Assembly: GCF_001424165.1 (NCBI RefSeq)
Contig: NZ_LMOJ01000008.1
Location: 1 to 37,812, forward strand
Source: Massilia sp. Leaf139
Lineage (GTDB): Bacteria > Pseudomonadota > Gammaproteobacteria > Burkholderiales > Burkholderiaceae_D
DNA length: 37,812 nucleotides
Reading direction: 5' to 3'
Shown here: piece after piece, positions 23,071-30,344 of the stretch
Layout of the letters: each line of letters opens with the position of its first letter
Position numbering within the stretch: position 1 is the stretch's first letter
Position numbers and translations under genes: made by a program
The notes under the pieces: model-generated
What the model was told of the DNA's origin: nothing
The model's database searches: none
What the model saw: the letters and a program-made list of their open reading frames with translations, nothing else

Positions 23071-23694
23071 GTGGCACGTTATATCGGACCAAAAGCAAAA
23101 CTGTCGCGCCGTGAAGGCACTGACCTGTTCCTCAAGAGCGCACGCCGCTCGCTCGACTCGAAGTGCAAACTGGACGTCAAGCCAGGCCAGCACGGCGTCA
23201 AGTCGGGTGCCCGCACCTCGGACTACGGCAACCAGCTGCGCGAAAAGCAGAAGGTCAAGCGCATGTACGGCATCCTCGAGCGCCAGTTCCGCCGCTACTT
23301 CGCAGAAGCGTCGCGTCGCAAGGGCAACACCGGCGAAACCCTGCTGAAGCTGCTGGAATCGCGCCTGGACAACGTCGCTTACCGTATGGGCTTCGGCTCG
23401 ACCCGCGCTGAAGCGCGTCAGCTGGTGAGCCACAAGGCCTTCACCGTCAACGGTAACGTCGTGAACATCGCTTCGTACGCCGTCAAGACCGGCGACGTTA
23501 TCGCCGTCCGCGAAAAGGCCAAGAAGCAAGTGCGTATCGTCGAAGCGCTGTCGCTGGCTGAACAGATCGGCATGCCGAGCTGGCTGTCGGTCGACACCAA
23601 GAAGATGGAAGGCACCTTCCGTTCGTTCCCAGAGCGTAACGAGATCGCCGCCGACGTCAACGAAGCACTGATCGTCGAACTGTACTCGCGTTAA
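23071..23694 (+). CDS. rpsD: Small ribosomal subunit protein S4
   Basis: Protein of 207 residues. GTG start at 23071 with AAAGGA seven bases upstream. Blocks: [20 protein letters not shown], the [20 protein letters not shown] segment, and the S4 RNA-binding domain ([40 protein letters not shown]). S4 nucleates 30S assembly and represses the alpha operon in E. coli. It is separated from rpsK by its own leader and from rpoA by a terminator-like hairpin, so it may be a nearly independent unit. Confidence 0.98.
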   Translation: MARYIGPKAKLSRREGTDLFLKSARRSLDSKCKLDVKPGQHGVKSGARTSDYGNQLREKQKVKRMYGILERQFRRYFAEASRRKGNTGETLLKLLESRLDNVAYRMGFGSTRAEARQLVSHKAFTVNGNVVNIASYAVKTGDVIAVREKAKKQVRIVEALSLAEQIGMPSWLSVDTKKMEGTFRSFPERNEIAADVNEALIVELYSR

Positions 23695-23711
23695 TCGTTA
23701 GTCGGTTGTTT

Positions 23712-23740
23712 CGCCCGCTCCTCACCGAGCGGGCGTTTGT
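23712..23740 (+). terminator. Terminator-like hairpin between rpsD and rpoA
   Basis: CGCCCGCTC (23712-23720) and GAGCGGGCG (23727-23735), 9 bp with a six-base loop, followed by TTTGTATTT. This is a good intrinsic terminator or attenuator, lying 18 bases after the rpsD stop. No clear promoter is seen between it and rpoA, so read-through must feed rpoA or a promoter is missed. Confidence 0.65.
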
Positions 23741-23809
23741 ATTTCAAGATTTTAATAAGCCATCAGCCTTATCGGTGTAACGAGCCGAGGGTATTGAAAA
23801 GGACATTTC

Positions 23810-24787
23810 ATGCAAAATAGTTTGTTGAAGCCACGTATCATCGATGTCGAAGCACTCGGCGCCGGTCACGCCAAAGTCGTGATGGAACCGTTCGAGCGCG
23901 GCTACGGCCACACGCTGGGCAACGCCCTGCGTCGCGTCCTGCTGTCGTCGATGATCGGCTATGCGCCGACCGAAGTCACCATCGCCGGCGTCGTGCACGA
24001 GTACTCGTCGCTCGACGGCGTGCAGGAAGACGTCGTCGACCTGCTGCTGAACCTGAAGGGCGTCGTGTTCAAGGTGCACAACCGTGACTCCGTGACCCTG
24101 ACCCTGAAAAAGGAAGGCGAAGGCGCCGTGCTGGCATCGGACATCGATCTGCCGCATGACGTGGAACTGATCAACCCGGATCACGTGATCGCTCACCTGA
24201 CCGCCGGTGGCAAGCTGGACATGCAGATCAAGGTCGAAAAAGGCCGTGGCTATGTGCCGGGTAACGTCCGTCGCCTGTCGGAAGACACCAACAAGACGAT
24301 CGGCCGCATCATCCTGGACGCATCGTTCTCGCCAGTGCGCCGCGTGTCGTACGCAGTGGAATCGGCCCGTGTCGAACAGCGTACCGACCTGGACAAGCTG
24401 ATCATCAACATCGAGACCAACGGCGTCATTACCCCGGAAGAGGCGATTCGCCAGTCGGCCCGCGTGCTGGTCGACCAGCTGAACGTGTTCGCCGCCCTGG
24501 AAGGCACGGAAGCCGCCGCCGAAGCACCATCGCGTGCTCCGCTGGTCGATCCGATCCTGCTGCGTCCGGTCGACGACCTGGAACTGACCGTCCGTTCGGC
24601 CAACTGCCTGAAAGCAGAAAACATCTACTACATCGGCGACCTGATCCAGCGTTCGGAAAACGAACTGCTCAAGACGCCGAACCTGGGCCGCAAGTCGCTC
24701 AACGAAATCAAGGAAGTCCTTGCTTCGCGCGGCCTGACCCTGGGCATGAAACTCGAGAACTGGCCACCTGCAGGCCTCGAAAAGTAA
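23810..24787 (+). CDS. rpoA: RNA polymerase alpha subunit
   Basis: Protein of 325 residues. N-terminal domain: [20 protein letters not shown] and [20 protein letters not shown] for alpha dimerisation and beta/beta-prime assembly. A linker with [14 protein letters not shown] follows, then the C-terminal domain with [40 protein letters not shown] and [12 protein letters not shown], which binds UP elements and activators. ATG 23810 has AAAGGA before it. It lies after rpsD as usual, and before rplQ with a 120-base spacer. Confidence 0.98.
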   Translation: MQNSLLKPRIIDVEALGAGHAKVVMEPFERGYGHTLGNALRRVLLSSMIGYAPTEVTIAGVVHEYSSLDGVQEDVVDLLLNLKGVVFKVHNRDSVTLTLKKEGEGAVLASDIDLPHDVELINPDHVIAHLTAGGKLDMQIKVEKGRGYVPGNVRRLSEDTNKTIGRIILDASFSPVRRVSYAVESARVEQRTDLDKLIINIETNGVITPEEAIRQSARVLVDQLNVFAALEGTEAAAEAPSRAPLVDPILLRPVDDLELTVRSANCLKAENIYYIGDLIQRSENELLKTPNLGRKSLNEIKEVLASRGLTLGMKLENWPPAGLEK

Positions 24788-24797
24788 TATGCACTAC

Positions 24798-24823
24798 CTA
24801 TCCGGACACCATCGTCCGGATAG
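24798..24823 (+). terminator. Hairpin between rpoA and rplQ
   Basis: CTATCCGGAC (24798-24807) and GTCCGGATAG (24814-24823) give a perfect 10-bp stem followed by TCTTAA. A second dyad TCATGCC/GGCATGA (24850-24865) lies between it and rplQ. Likely attenuation or mRNA end protection that lowers or separates rplQ expression. Confidence 0.5.
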
Positions 24824-24907
24824 TCTTAACCCCAATAACCGGTCCGCGGTCATGCCCTGGCATGAACGATCGAAGAACTGGAATTTATACACTCGAAAGG
24901 AAGTACC

Positions 24908-25303
24908 ATGCGTCACCGTCACGGCCTCCGTAAGCTGAACCGTACCTCGTCCCACCGTCTCGCCATGCTGCGCAACATGACCGTCTCGCTGCTGCGTCAT
25001 GAAGCCATCAAGACCACCGTGCCAAAAGCCAAGGAACTGCGTCGCGTCATCGAACCGATCCTGACCCTGGGCAAGACCGACACGCTGGCCAACAAGCGCC
25101 TGGCATTCGCCCGCCTGCGCGACCGCGAAATGGTGCAGAAGCTGTTCGCCGAACTCGGCCCACGTTACGCCAACCGTAACGGCGGCTACCTGCGCATCCT
25201 GAAAATGGGTTTCCGCGTGGGCGACAACGCGCCAATGGCGTATGTCGAGCTGCTGGACCGTCCGGAAGTGACCTCGGCTGAAGAAGCACCGACCGCCGAG
25301 TAA
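24908..25303 (+). CDS. rplQ: Large ribosomal subunit protein L17
   Basis: Protein of 131 residues: [20 protein letters not shown], then [36 protein letters not shown] and the [20 protein letters not shown] block. It ends the ribosomal cluster. The ribosome site is AAAGGAAG before the ATG. A strong intrinsic terminator follows at 25321-25349. In E. coli L17 is 127 residues; the tail here is slightly longer and acidic (SAEEAPTAE). Confidence 0.98.
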   Translation: MRHRHGLRKLNRTSSHRLAMLRNMTVSLLRHEAIKTTVPKAKELRRVIEPILTLGKTDTLANKRLAFARLRDREMVQKLFAELGPRYANRNGGYLRILKMGFRVGDNAPMAYVELLDRPEVTSAEEAPTAE

Positions 25304-25320
25304 TCGCTCCGCGCGAATGA

Positions 25321-25349
25321 AAAACCAGGCCCCGCGCCTGGTTTTTTTT
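25321..25349 (+). terminator. Intrinsic terminator of the ribosomal protein cluster
   Basis: AAAACCAGGC (25321-25330), loop CCCGC, GCCTGGTTTT (25336-25345), then T residues to 25349: a classical rho-independent terminator 17 bases after the rplQ stop. Confidence 0.9.
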
Positions 25350-25461
25350 CGCCTGTGCCCCTCTAGGCGCCGCCATTTAAGCCTGCCCTTACCCGACGGC
25401 ACGCGCCCCGGTGTACCATTCGGCTGCACCGTTATCGCCCTGAGCGCCACCAAAGGAAGTC

Positions 25462-27354
25462 ATGTCCATCGCCCGTTTTCGTGAAGCGCGCGCGTGCCTG
25501 CTGGCCGCGCTGTCCCTGCTGCTCGCCGCAAGCATGCTGATGGCCGCGCCTGCCCGCGCCGCCGAGGAATTCCTCGACCCTGCAGTCGCCTTCAAATTCT
25601 CCGCACGCATGGAAGGAGAGAGCACGGCCGTCGTCACCTACACTATCGCGCCGGGCTACTACATGTACCGCGAGCGCTTCGCCTTCAAGGCCAGCGGCGC
25701 CACGCTGGGCGCGCCGCAGATCCCGCCGGGCAAGGTGAAATACGACCAGACCTTCGAAAAGGAGGTCGAGACGTATAAGGGCGAGGTGACGATCCGCATT
25801 CCGGTCGAGAGCGCCGGCGCCTTTACGCTGACCGCTACCAGCCAGGGCTGCGCCGACGCCGGGCTGTGCTACCCGCCGCAGGAACACAGCGCGCGCCTCG
25901 GGGCGGGCGGCGCGGCAGGGGCAGGAAGCATTCCGTTCGGGGCGGATGCGCAGGCGCCGTCCTCGTTTGGCTTGTCGTCGACGCCGCAGAGCGAAGGCCC
26001 GGGCACAGTCGCCTCCCTGCCTCCCACAGGCGCGCCTGCACCAGCCGCGCCAGCTGCATCAGCTGCCTCAGCTGCGCCACCCGCCGCCGGCGCACCGTCC
26101 GAGCTCGCCACGATCGACGCCGTCCTGCACGGCGGCCGCCTGTTGGCGATCGTCCCCGCCTTCGCGCTGCTCGGCCTCGGCCTTGCCTTCACCCCCTGCG
26201 TGCTGCCGATGGTGCCCATCCTGTCCTCGATCATCGTGGGCGAGGGCGGCAAGACGCGGCGCTCGCGCGGCTTGCTGCTCTCGGTGACGTATTCACTTGG
26301 CATGGCCATCGTCTACACGGCCCTCGGCGTCGCCGCGGGCCTGATCGGGGAAGGCCTTGCGGCCGCCCTGCAGAACCCATGGGTACTCGGTGCGTTTGCG
26401 CTGTTGATCGTGGCGATGGCAATGTCGATGTTCGGCTTCTACGAGTTGCAGGTGCCGGCCGCATTGCAGACGCGCCTGGCGAACGCCTCCGGCCGCCAGG
26501 CCTCGGGCAAGCTGGCCGGCGTGTTCGCGATGGGCGCCATCTCGGCCCTGATCGTCGGGCCCTGCGTCGCCGCGCCGCTGGCGGGGGCCCTGGTCTACAT
26601 CAGCCAGACCCGTGACGTGCTGGTCGGTGGCGCCGCCCTGTTCTCGATGGCGGTCGGGATGAGCATTCCGTTGCTGCTGGTGGGCGTCTCGGCCGGCTCG
26701 CTGTTGCCGCGCGCCGGCGCCTGGATGGAGGGCGTGAAACGCTTCTTCGGCGTGCTGATGCTGGGCATGGCGCTGTGGCTGGTGGCGCCGGTGCTGCCGC
26801 CTGCTTTGCAGATGGCTCTGTGGGCGGCGCTCCTGCTCGGCTACGGCGCCTACCTGCTGACCCGCAAGGGACAATGGCTGCGCATTGCCTGCGGCGCCGC
26901 CTTCGCGATCCTGGGCGCCATGCAGCTGGTCGGCGTGGCCAGCGGCGGGCGTGACCCGCTCGCGCCGCTGGCGCACCTGACGGGCAACCAGCAGCACGGG
27001 CTCGCGTTCAAGCGCGTCAAGACGGTAGCCGAGCTCGACGCCGTACTCGCCGCCAACGCGGGCAAGACGGCCATGCTCGACTTCTACGCCGACTGGTGCG
27101 TCTCGTGCAAGGAGATGGAGAAATTCACCTTTGTCGATCCGGCGGTGCAGGCCAAACTGGCCGATACCGTGCTGCTGCAGGTGGACGTGACCGCCAACGA
27201 TGCCGACGACAAGGCCATGCTCAAGCGCTTCAATTTGTTCGGGCCACCGGGGATCATCTTCTTCGACCGTCGAGGTTCCGAAATTCCCGACAGCCGTGTC
27301 ATCGGTTATCAGAACGCCGAAAAATTCCTGGCCTCGCTGCAGAAAGTGAATTGA
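25462..27354 (+). CDS. dsbD: Thiol:disulfide interchange protein DsbD
   Basis: Inner-membrane electron carrier of 630 residues that passes reducing power from cytoplasmic thioredoxin to periplasmic DsbC, DsbG and CcmG-type partners. It has a signal peptide (cleavage after about residue 33, PARA/AEEF), the periplasmic alpha domain with Cys130 and Cys136 (GCADAGLCYPP), an Ala/Pro-rich linker, the eight-helix beta domain with Cys246 (TPCVLP) and Cys368 (GPCVAAP), and the gamma thioredoxin domain with Cys546/Cys549 (DWCVSCK). All six catalytic cysteines are present. AAAGGAAG precedes the ATG. It stands alone between two terminators; it may share envelope tasks with the genes that follow. Confidence 0.96.
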   Translation: MSIARFREARACLLAALSLLLAASMLMAAPARAAEEFLDPAVAFKFSARMEGESTAVVTYTIAPGYYMYRERFAFKASGATLGAPQIPPGKVKYDQTFEKEVETYKGEVTIRIPVESAGAFTLTATSQGCADAGLCYPPQEHSARLGAGGAAGAGSIPFGADAQAPSSFGLSSTPQSEGPGTVASLPPTGAPAPAAPAASAASAAPPAAGAPSELATIDAVLHGGRLLAIVPAFALLGLGLAFTPCVLPMVPILSSIIVGEGGKTRRSRGLLLSVTYSLGMAIVYTALGVAAGLIGEGLAAALQNPWVLGAFALLIVAMAMSMFGFYELQVPAALQTRLANASGRQASGKLAGVFAMGAISALIVGPCVAAPLAGALVYISQTRDVLVGGAALFSMAVGMSIPLLLVGVSAGSLLPRAGAWMEGVKRFFGVLMLGMALWLVAPVLPPALQMALWAALLLGYGAYLLTRKGQWLRIACGAAFAILGAMQLVGVASGGRDPLAPLAHLTGNQQHGLAFKRVKTVAELDAVLAANAGKTAMLDFYADWCVSCKEMEKFTFVDPAVQAKLADTVLLQVDVTANDADDKAMLKRFNLFGPPGIIFFDRRGSEIPDSRVIGYQNAEKFLASLQKVN

Positions 27355-27367
27355 CGTCGAGGTGCAA

Positions 27368-27396
27368 AAAAAAGGATGCCGTGGCATCCTTTTTTA
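27368..27396. terminator. Bidirectional terminator between dsbD and the Spy-like gene
   Basis: AAAAAAGGATGCC and GGCATCCTTTTTT pair over 13 bp around GT, with A- and T-runs on both sides. It ends dsbD on the plus strand and the convergent minus-strand gene. Confidence 0.88.
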
Positions 27397-27409
27397 CTAC
27401 ATAAACGAT

Positions 27410-27949
27410 TTAGCTTTGCAGCGCCGCACCGCGCTCGCCATGGTGACCACCATGGCCGCCACGGTGGCCGCGGTGCTTGCCGCCGAAGCGCATCGCTTTA
27501 CTGTCGAGCACCTGCTTCTGTTCCGGCGTCAGCACGGCGTACAGGTTGTTCAGGGCCGCCAGGCGCGCTTCCATGCGCGCGGTGCGCTGCTTCTGGCGCT
27601 CGATACGCTGCTGCATGCGCTGCGGCGCGGGCAGGGCGGCCAGCTGGGCGCGGTCGAAACCGCGACCGTCCGCGCGCCCGGCCGGCTTGCCGGCAGCGAG
27701 GTAGGCGGCGAAGGCCGCTTCCTGCTGCGGCGTGATCTTCAGTTCGGCGCGCAGCTTGGCGACACGTTGGGCTTGGCGTTCGGCGCGCTTGGCCTGGCGC
27801 TCCGCCTTGTGGGCGGCGCGTTCTTCCTGGCTGGCGGCGTGGGCATGGCGGCCCTGCGGCGCCTGCACCGCGGCGGTCTGGGCGACGGCGGCGCCAGCGA
27901 TGCCGAGCGCGGTCAGGGCGATGAAAAGGTGTTTTTGAATGGTGTTCAT
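27410..27949 (-). CDS. Spy/CpxP-like periplasmic protein with His-rich tail
   Basis: Protein of 179 residues. Signal peptide MNTIQKHLFIALTALGIAGA with cleavage near AVA/QTAA. The mature part is strongly helical and Arg/Gln/Ala-rich, with two LTxxQ-type motifs (LKITPQQEAAF and AVLTPEQKQVLD), the mark of the Spy/CpxP/ZraP group: ATP-independent periplasmic chaperones or stress/metal-sensing accessories. The end is rich in Gly and His (GGKHRGHRGGHGGHHGERG), which may bind metal ions; ZraP-type relatives bind zinc. AGGGATCC lies before the ATG. It is divergent from a response regulator gene, as cpxP is from cpxRA, which suggests joint regulation. Confidence 0.85.
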   Translation of the reverse strand: MNTIQKHLFIALTALGIAGAAVAQTAAVQAPQGRHAHAASQEERAAHKAERQAKRAERQAQRVAKLRAELKITPQQEAAFAAYLAAGKPAGRADGRGFDRAQLAALPAPQRMQQRIERQKQRTARMEARLAALNNLYAVLTPEQKQVLDSKAMRFGGKHRGHRGGHGGHHGERGAALQS

Positions 27950-27982
27950 GGTGGATCCCTAGGTGTGTGAGTCAGTCGGTTG

Positions 27983-28001
27983 TGTGCATGGAATGTGCAT
28001 G
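27983..28001. promoter_or_regulatory. Direct repeat TGTGCATG with 11-base period
   Basis: TGTGCATG occurs at 27983-27990 and 27994-28001, with starts exactly 11 bases apart, one helical turn. It lies 34 bases upstream of the Spy-like start, in the intergenic region shared with the OmpR-type regulator gene. OmpR-family regulators commonly bind such phased direct repeats. Confidence 0.45.
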
Positions 28002-28068
28002 AGCTGCTCGCTGCACGGTTCCCATCATCGCGAAAAGATGTAAGCCCAGCGTGTCCTCTGCCACGCAC

Positions 28069-28117
28069 TTTGTATCAATATGTTTCCCCCGTTATTTCAT
28101 ATACATACGGATACAAA
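28069..28117. promoter_or_regulatory. Inverted repeat before the response regulator gene
   Basis: TTTGTATC (28069-28076) and GATACAAA (28110-28117) are perfect 8-bp inverted copies with 33 AT-rich bases between them, 42 bases before the regulator ATG. Possible operator or promoter-flanking dyad. No clear -35/-10 pair assigned. Confidence 0.3.
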
Positions 28118-28158
28118 TGCGCTGTTCATGCCCTGTCGGAGCAGGGATAATCACGGCC

Positions 28159-28887
28159 ATGGACAATCCATCTACCATCCTCATCGTCGACGACGACCGC
28201 GACATCCGCCAGCTGCTGGCCGATTACCTCGAGTCGAACGGCTACCGCGCGCTCGCCGCCGGCGACGGCGTCGCCATGTGGAAGATCCTCGACGAGTCGC
28301 GTCCCGACCTGATCGTGCTCGACCTGAACCTGCCGGGCGACGACGGCCTGACCCTGTGCCGCAAACTGCGCGCCACCTCCAGCCTGCCCGTGATCATGCT
28401 CACCGCCCGCAACGAACCGCTCGACCGCATCCTGGGCCTGGAGATGGGCGCCGACGACTACCTGCCGAAACCCTTCGAGCCGCGCGAACTGCTGGCGCGC
28501 ATCCGCAGCGTGCTGCGCCGCTCGCACGCGATGCCGTCGAACGCGCCGGCCGAGAACGTCCAGCAGATGCGCTTTTCCGGCTGGACGCTCGACCTTACCG
28601 CGCGCCACCTGCTCAACCCCGATGGGATGGTGATCATGCTTTCGGGCGCCGAGTTCCGCCTGCTGCGCGTGTTCCTCGAGCACCCGAACCGTGTGCTCAA
28701 CCGCGACCAGCTGCTGAACCTCACGCAAGGGCGCGACGCCGATCCGTTCGACCGCTCGATCGACATCCAGATCAGCCGCCTGCGCCAGAAGCTGGGCGAG
28801 GACGCGCGCATGCCGCAGATTATCAAGACCGTGCGCAACGGCGGCTACGTGCTGGCCGGCCAGGTAACCGTGGAGCCGGCCACGTGA
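28159..28887 (+). CDS. OmpR-family response regulator
   Basis: Protein of 242 residues. The receiver domain (TILIVDDDRDIRQLLADYLE) has the acidic pocket D11-D12-D13, the phospho-acceptor Asp55 in LIVLDLNLPGDDG, the Thr in VIMLTAR and the Lys in LPKPFEPRELL. The winged-helix DNA-binding domain of OmpR type follows (LLNPDGMVIMLSGAEFRLLR, DIQISRLRQKLGED, TVRNGGYVLAGQV). ATG 28159 gives the natural start; earlier in-frame codons to 28051 add an unlikely N-terminus. It overlaps the kinase gene (GTGA). With the divergent Spy-like gene and the RND genes downstream it resembles CpxR/BaeR-type envelope stress control; that role is inferred. Confidence 0.93.
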   Translation: MDNPSTILIVDDDRDIRQLLADYLESNGYRALAAGDGVAMWKILDESRPDLIVLDLNLPGDDGLTLCRKLRATSSLPVIMLTARNEPLDRILGLEMGADDYLPKPFEPRELLARIRSVLRRSHAMPSNAPAENVQQMRFSGWTLDLTARHLLNPDGMVIMLSGAEFRLLRVFLEHPNRVLNRDQLLNLTQGRDADPFDRSIDIQISRLRQKLGEDARMPQIIKTVRNGGYVLAGQVTVEPAT

Positions 28888-30242
28888 AAGCCTTCATCGG
28901 CTCGATGACGGGCCGTGTCTTTGCGACCCTGCTCCTCGGTATCCTGATTTCGGCCGCGCTGACCCAGTGGCTGGCCGATGTCGAACGCAAGCGCGTGCTC
29001 GAACGCCAGCGCGACCAGACCCTGATCGAACGCGCCGAGCAGCTCATCATGGCCACCGAAATCGTGCCGGCCTCGGCGCGGCGCGCCTATCTCGGCGTGG
29101 CCAACCGTCCCGGCCTGCAGCTCGAAGCCGGCGCGCCCCATCCGTCCGCGGCCCAGCCGTCGAGCTTCGCCAAGACCCTGGCGGAGCGCATGGGCAAGCA
29201 ATACCAGATCCATTCGGCCGCCACCGCGCCGGCCGCCTGTGCCCATCCGCCGCGCATGCCGCTGCTGTACGGCCTGCTCAGCACCGAGTGGCGCGGCGCC
29301 TGCGAGAACCTGAACCTGCGTTTGCGCGACGGCGAGCAGCTGCATCTCTCGGTGCTGCCGCCGCGTACCCTGGTCGCGGCCGAGACCGACTACCGCGCCG
29401 TGCTCGCGCTGTTCTTCGTCAGCATCGCGACCCTGGCCTACCTGGTCGCGCGCATGACCACGCGTCCATTGAAACAGCTGGCCCAGGCTGCACAGGATCT
29501 CGGCAACGACATCAACCGCGCGCCGCTCGACCTCACCGGCGCCAGCGAAATCCGCCAGGCCAGCGCCGCCTTCAACGCCATGCAGGCGCGCATCCGCCAG
29601 TACATCTTCCAGCGCACGCAAATGCTGGCGGCCATCACCCACGACCTGCAGACCCCGCTCACGCGCATGCGCCTGCGCCTGGAAAAGGTCTCGGATAACG
29701 AACTGCAGGAACGCCTGATCGGCGACCTGTCGGCGATGCAGGCGATGGTGCGCGAAGGACTGGATCTGGCGCGCAGCATGGATACTACCGAGAGCATGCA
29801 ATGCCTCGACCTCGATTCGCTGCTCGACTCCGTCTGCGACGACGCCGCCGACGCCAGCCAGGCCGTCACGCTGGCGGGCCGCTCGGGCATGGCGCTGCTG
29901 GGCCGTCCACTGGATCTGCGCCGCTGCCTGGGCAACCTGATCGACAACGCCGTCAAATACGGCCAGCAGGCGCTAGTGACGGTCGACCGCGTGAACGGCG
30001 CGGCGCGCATCCGCGTGCGCGACAGCGGGCCCGGCATTCCGCACGCGGAACTGGGCCGCGTGTTCGACCCGTTCTACCGCGTCGAAACCTCGCGTTCGCG
30101 CGAATCCGGCGGCACCGGCCTGGGCCTGACGATCGCCCGCAACATCGCCGAACAGCATGGCGGCAGCATCGCGCTGGCCAACCATCCCGAAGGCGGGCTG
30201 GAAGTCACCCTGATGCTCCCGGAATACTACCCAGGGAAATAA
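28884..30242 (+). CDS. Sensor histidine kinase, EnvZ/CpxA-like layout
   Basis: Protein of 452 residues starting at GTG 28884, which overlaps the regulator stop; ATG 28905 is an alternative. TM1 is near residues 10-28. A periplasmic region of about 140 residues carries two cysteines (119 and 140). TM2 (AVLALFFVSIATLAYLVA) leads to a HAMP segment (TRPLKQLAQAAQDL), then HisKA with His253 in AITHDLQTPLTRMRLRLE and the ATPase domain: N box LGNLIDNAVKYG, G1 DSGPGIP, F box FDPFYRVE, G2 GGTGLGLTIA. The paired cysteines might form a disulfide or metal site for sensing, which fits the DsbD and metal-related context; this is speculative. Confidence 0.93.
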   Translation: MKAFIGSMTGRVFATLLLGILISAALTQWLADVERKRVLERQRDQTLIERAEQLIMATEIVPASARRAYLGVANRPGLQLEAGAPHPSAAQPSSFAKTLAERMGKQYQIHSAATAPAACAHPPRMPLLYGLLSTEWRGACENLNLRLRDGEQLHLSVLPPRTLVAAETDYRAVLALFFVSIATLAYLVARMTTRPLKQLAQAAQDLGNDINRAPLDLTGASEIRQASAAFNAMQARIRQYIFQRTQMLAAITHDLQTPLTRMRLRLEKVSDNELQERLIGDLSAMQAMVREGLDLARSMDTTESMQCLDLDSLLDSVCDDAADASQAVTLAGRSGMALLGRPLDLRRCLGNLIDNAVKYGQQALVTVDRVNGAARIRVRDSGPGIPHAELGRVFDPFYRVETSRSRESGGTGLGLTIARNIAEQHGGSIALANHPEGGLEVTLMLPEYYPGK

Positions 30243-30261
30243 GGGCGTCACGCAGTGGCGC

Positions 30262-30281
30262 TGTCACATGCAAGTGTCATA
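30262..30281. promoter_or_regulatory. Direct repeat TGTCAYA before the efflux genes
   Basis: TGTCACA (30262-30268) and TGTCATA (30275-30281), 13 bases apart, just upstream of the -35 box at 30286. Could be the site where the upstream response regulator activates the efflux operon; distance and repeat form are suggestive only. Confidence 0.35.
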
Positions 30282-30285
30282 CTGA

Positions 30286-30314
30286 TTGACCTCATCGCAT
30301 TATTTGATTGATAA
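30286..30314 (+). promoter_or_regulatory. Candidate promoter of the RND efflux operon
   Basis: TTGACC (30286-30291), 17-base spacer, TGATAA (30309-30314), 31 bases before the adaptor ATG. The -35 is good and the -10 is weak, as is common for activated promoters. Confidence 0.4.
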
Positions 30315-30344
30315 AGCCGCCGGCACGCGCGGTAAGGGACTTGA

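Noticed and set aside
24886..24891. TATACA as a -10 box for rplQ
   Set aside because: It lies only 17 bases before the start codon, leaving no room for a leader with the ribosome site, and has no -35.
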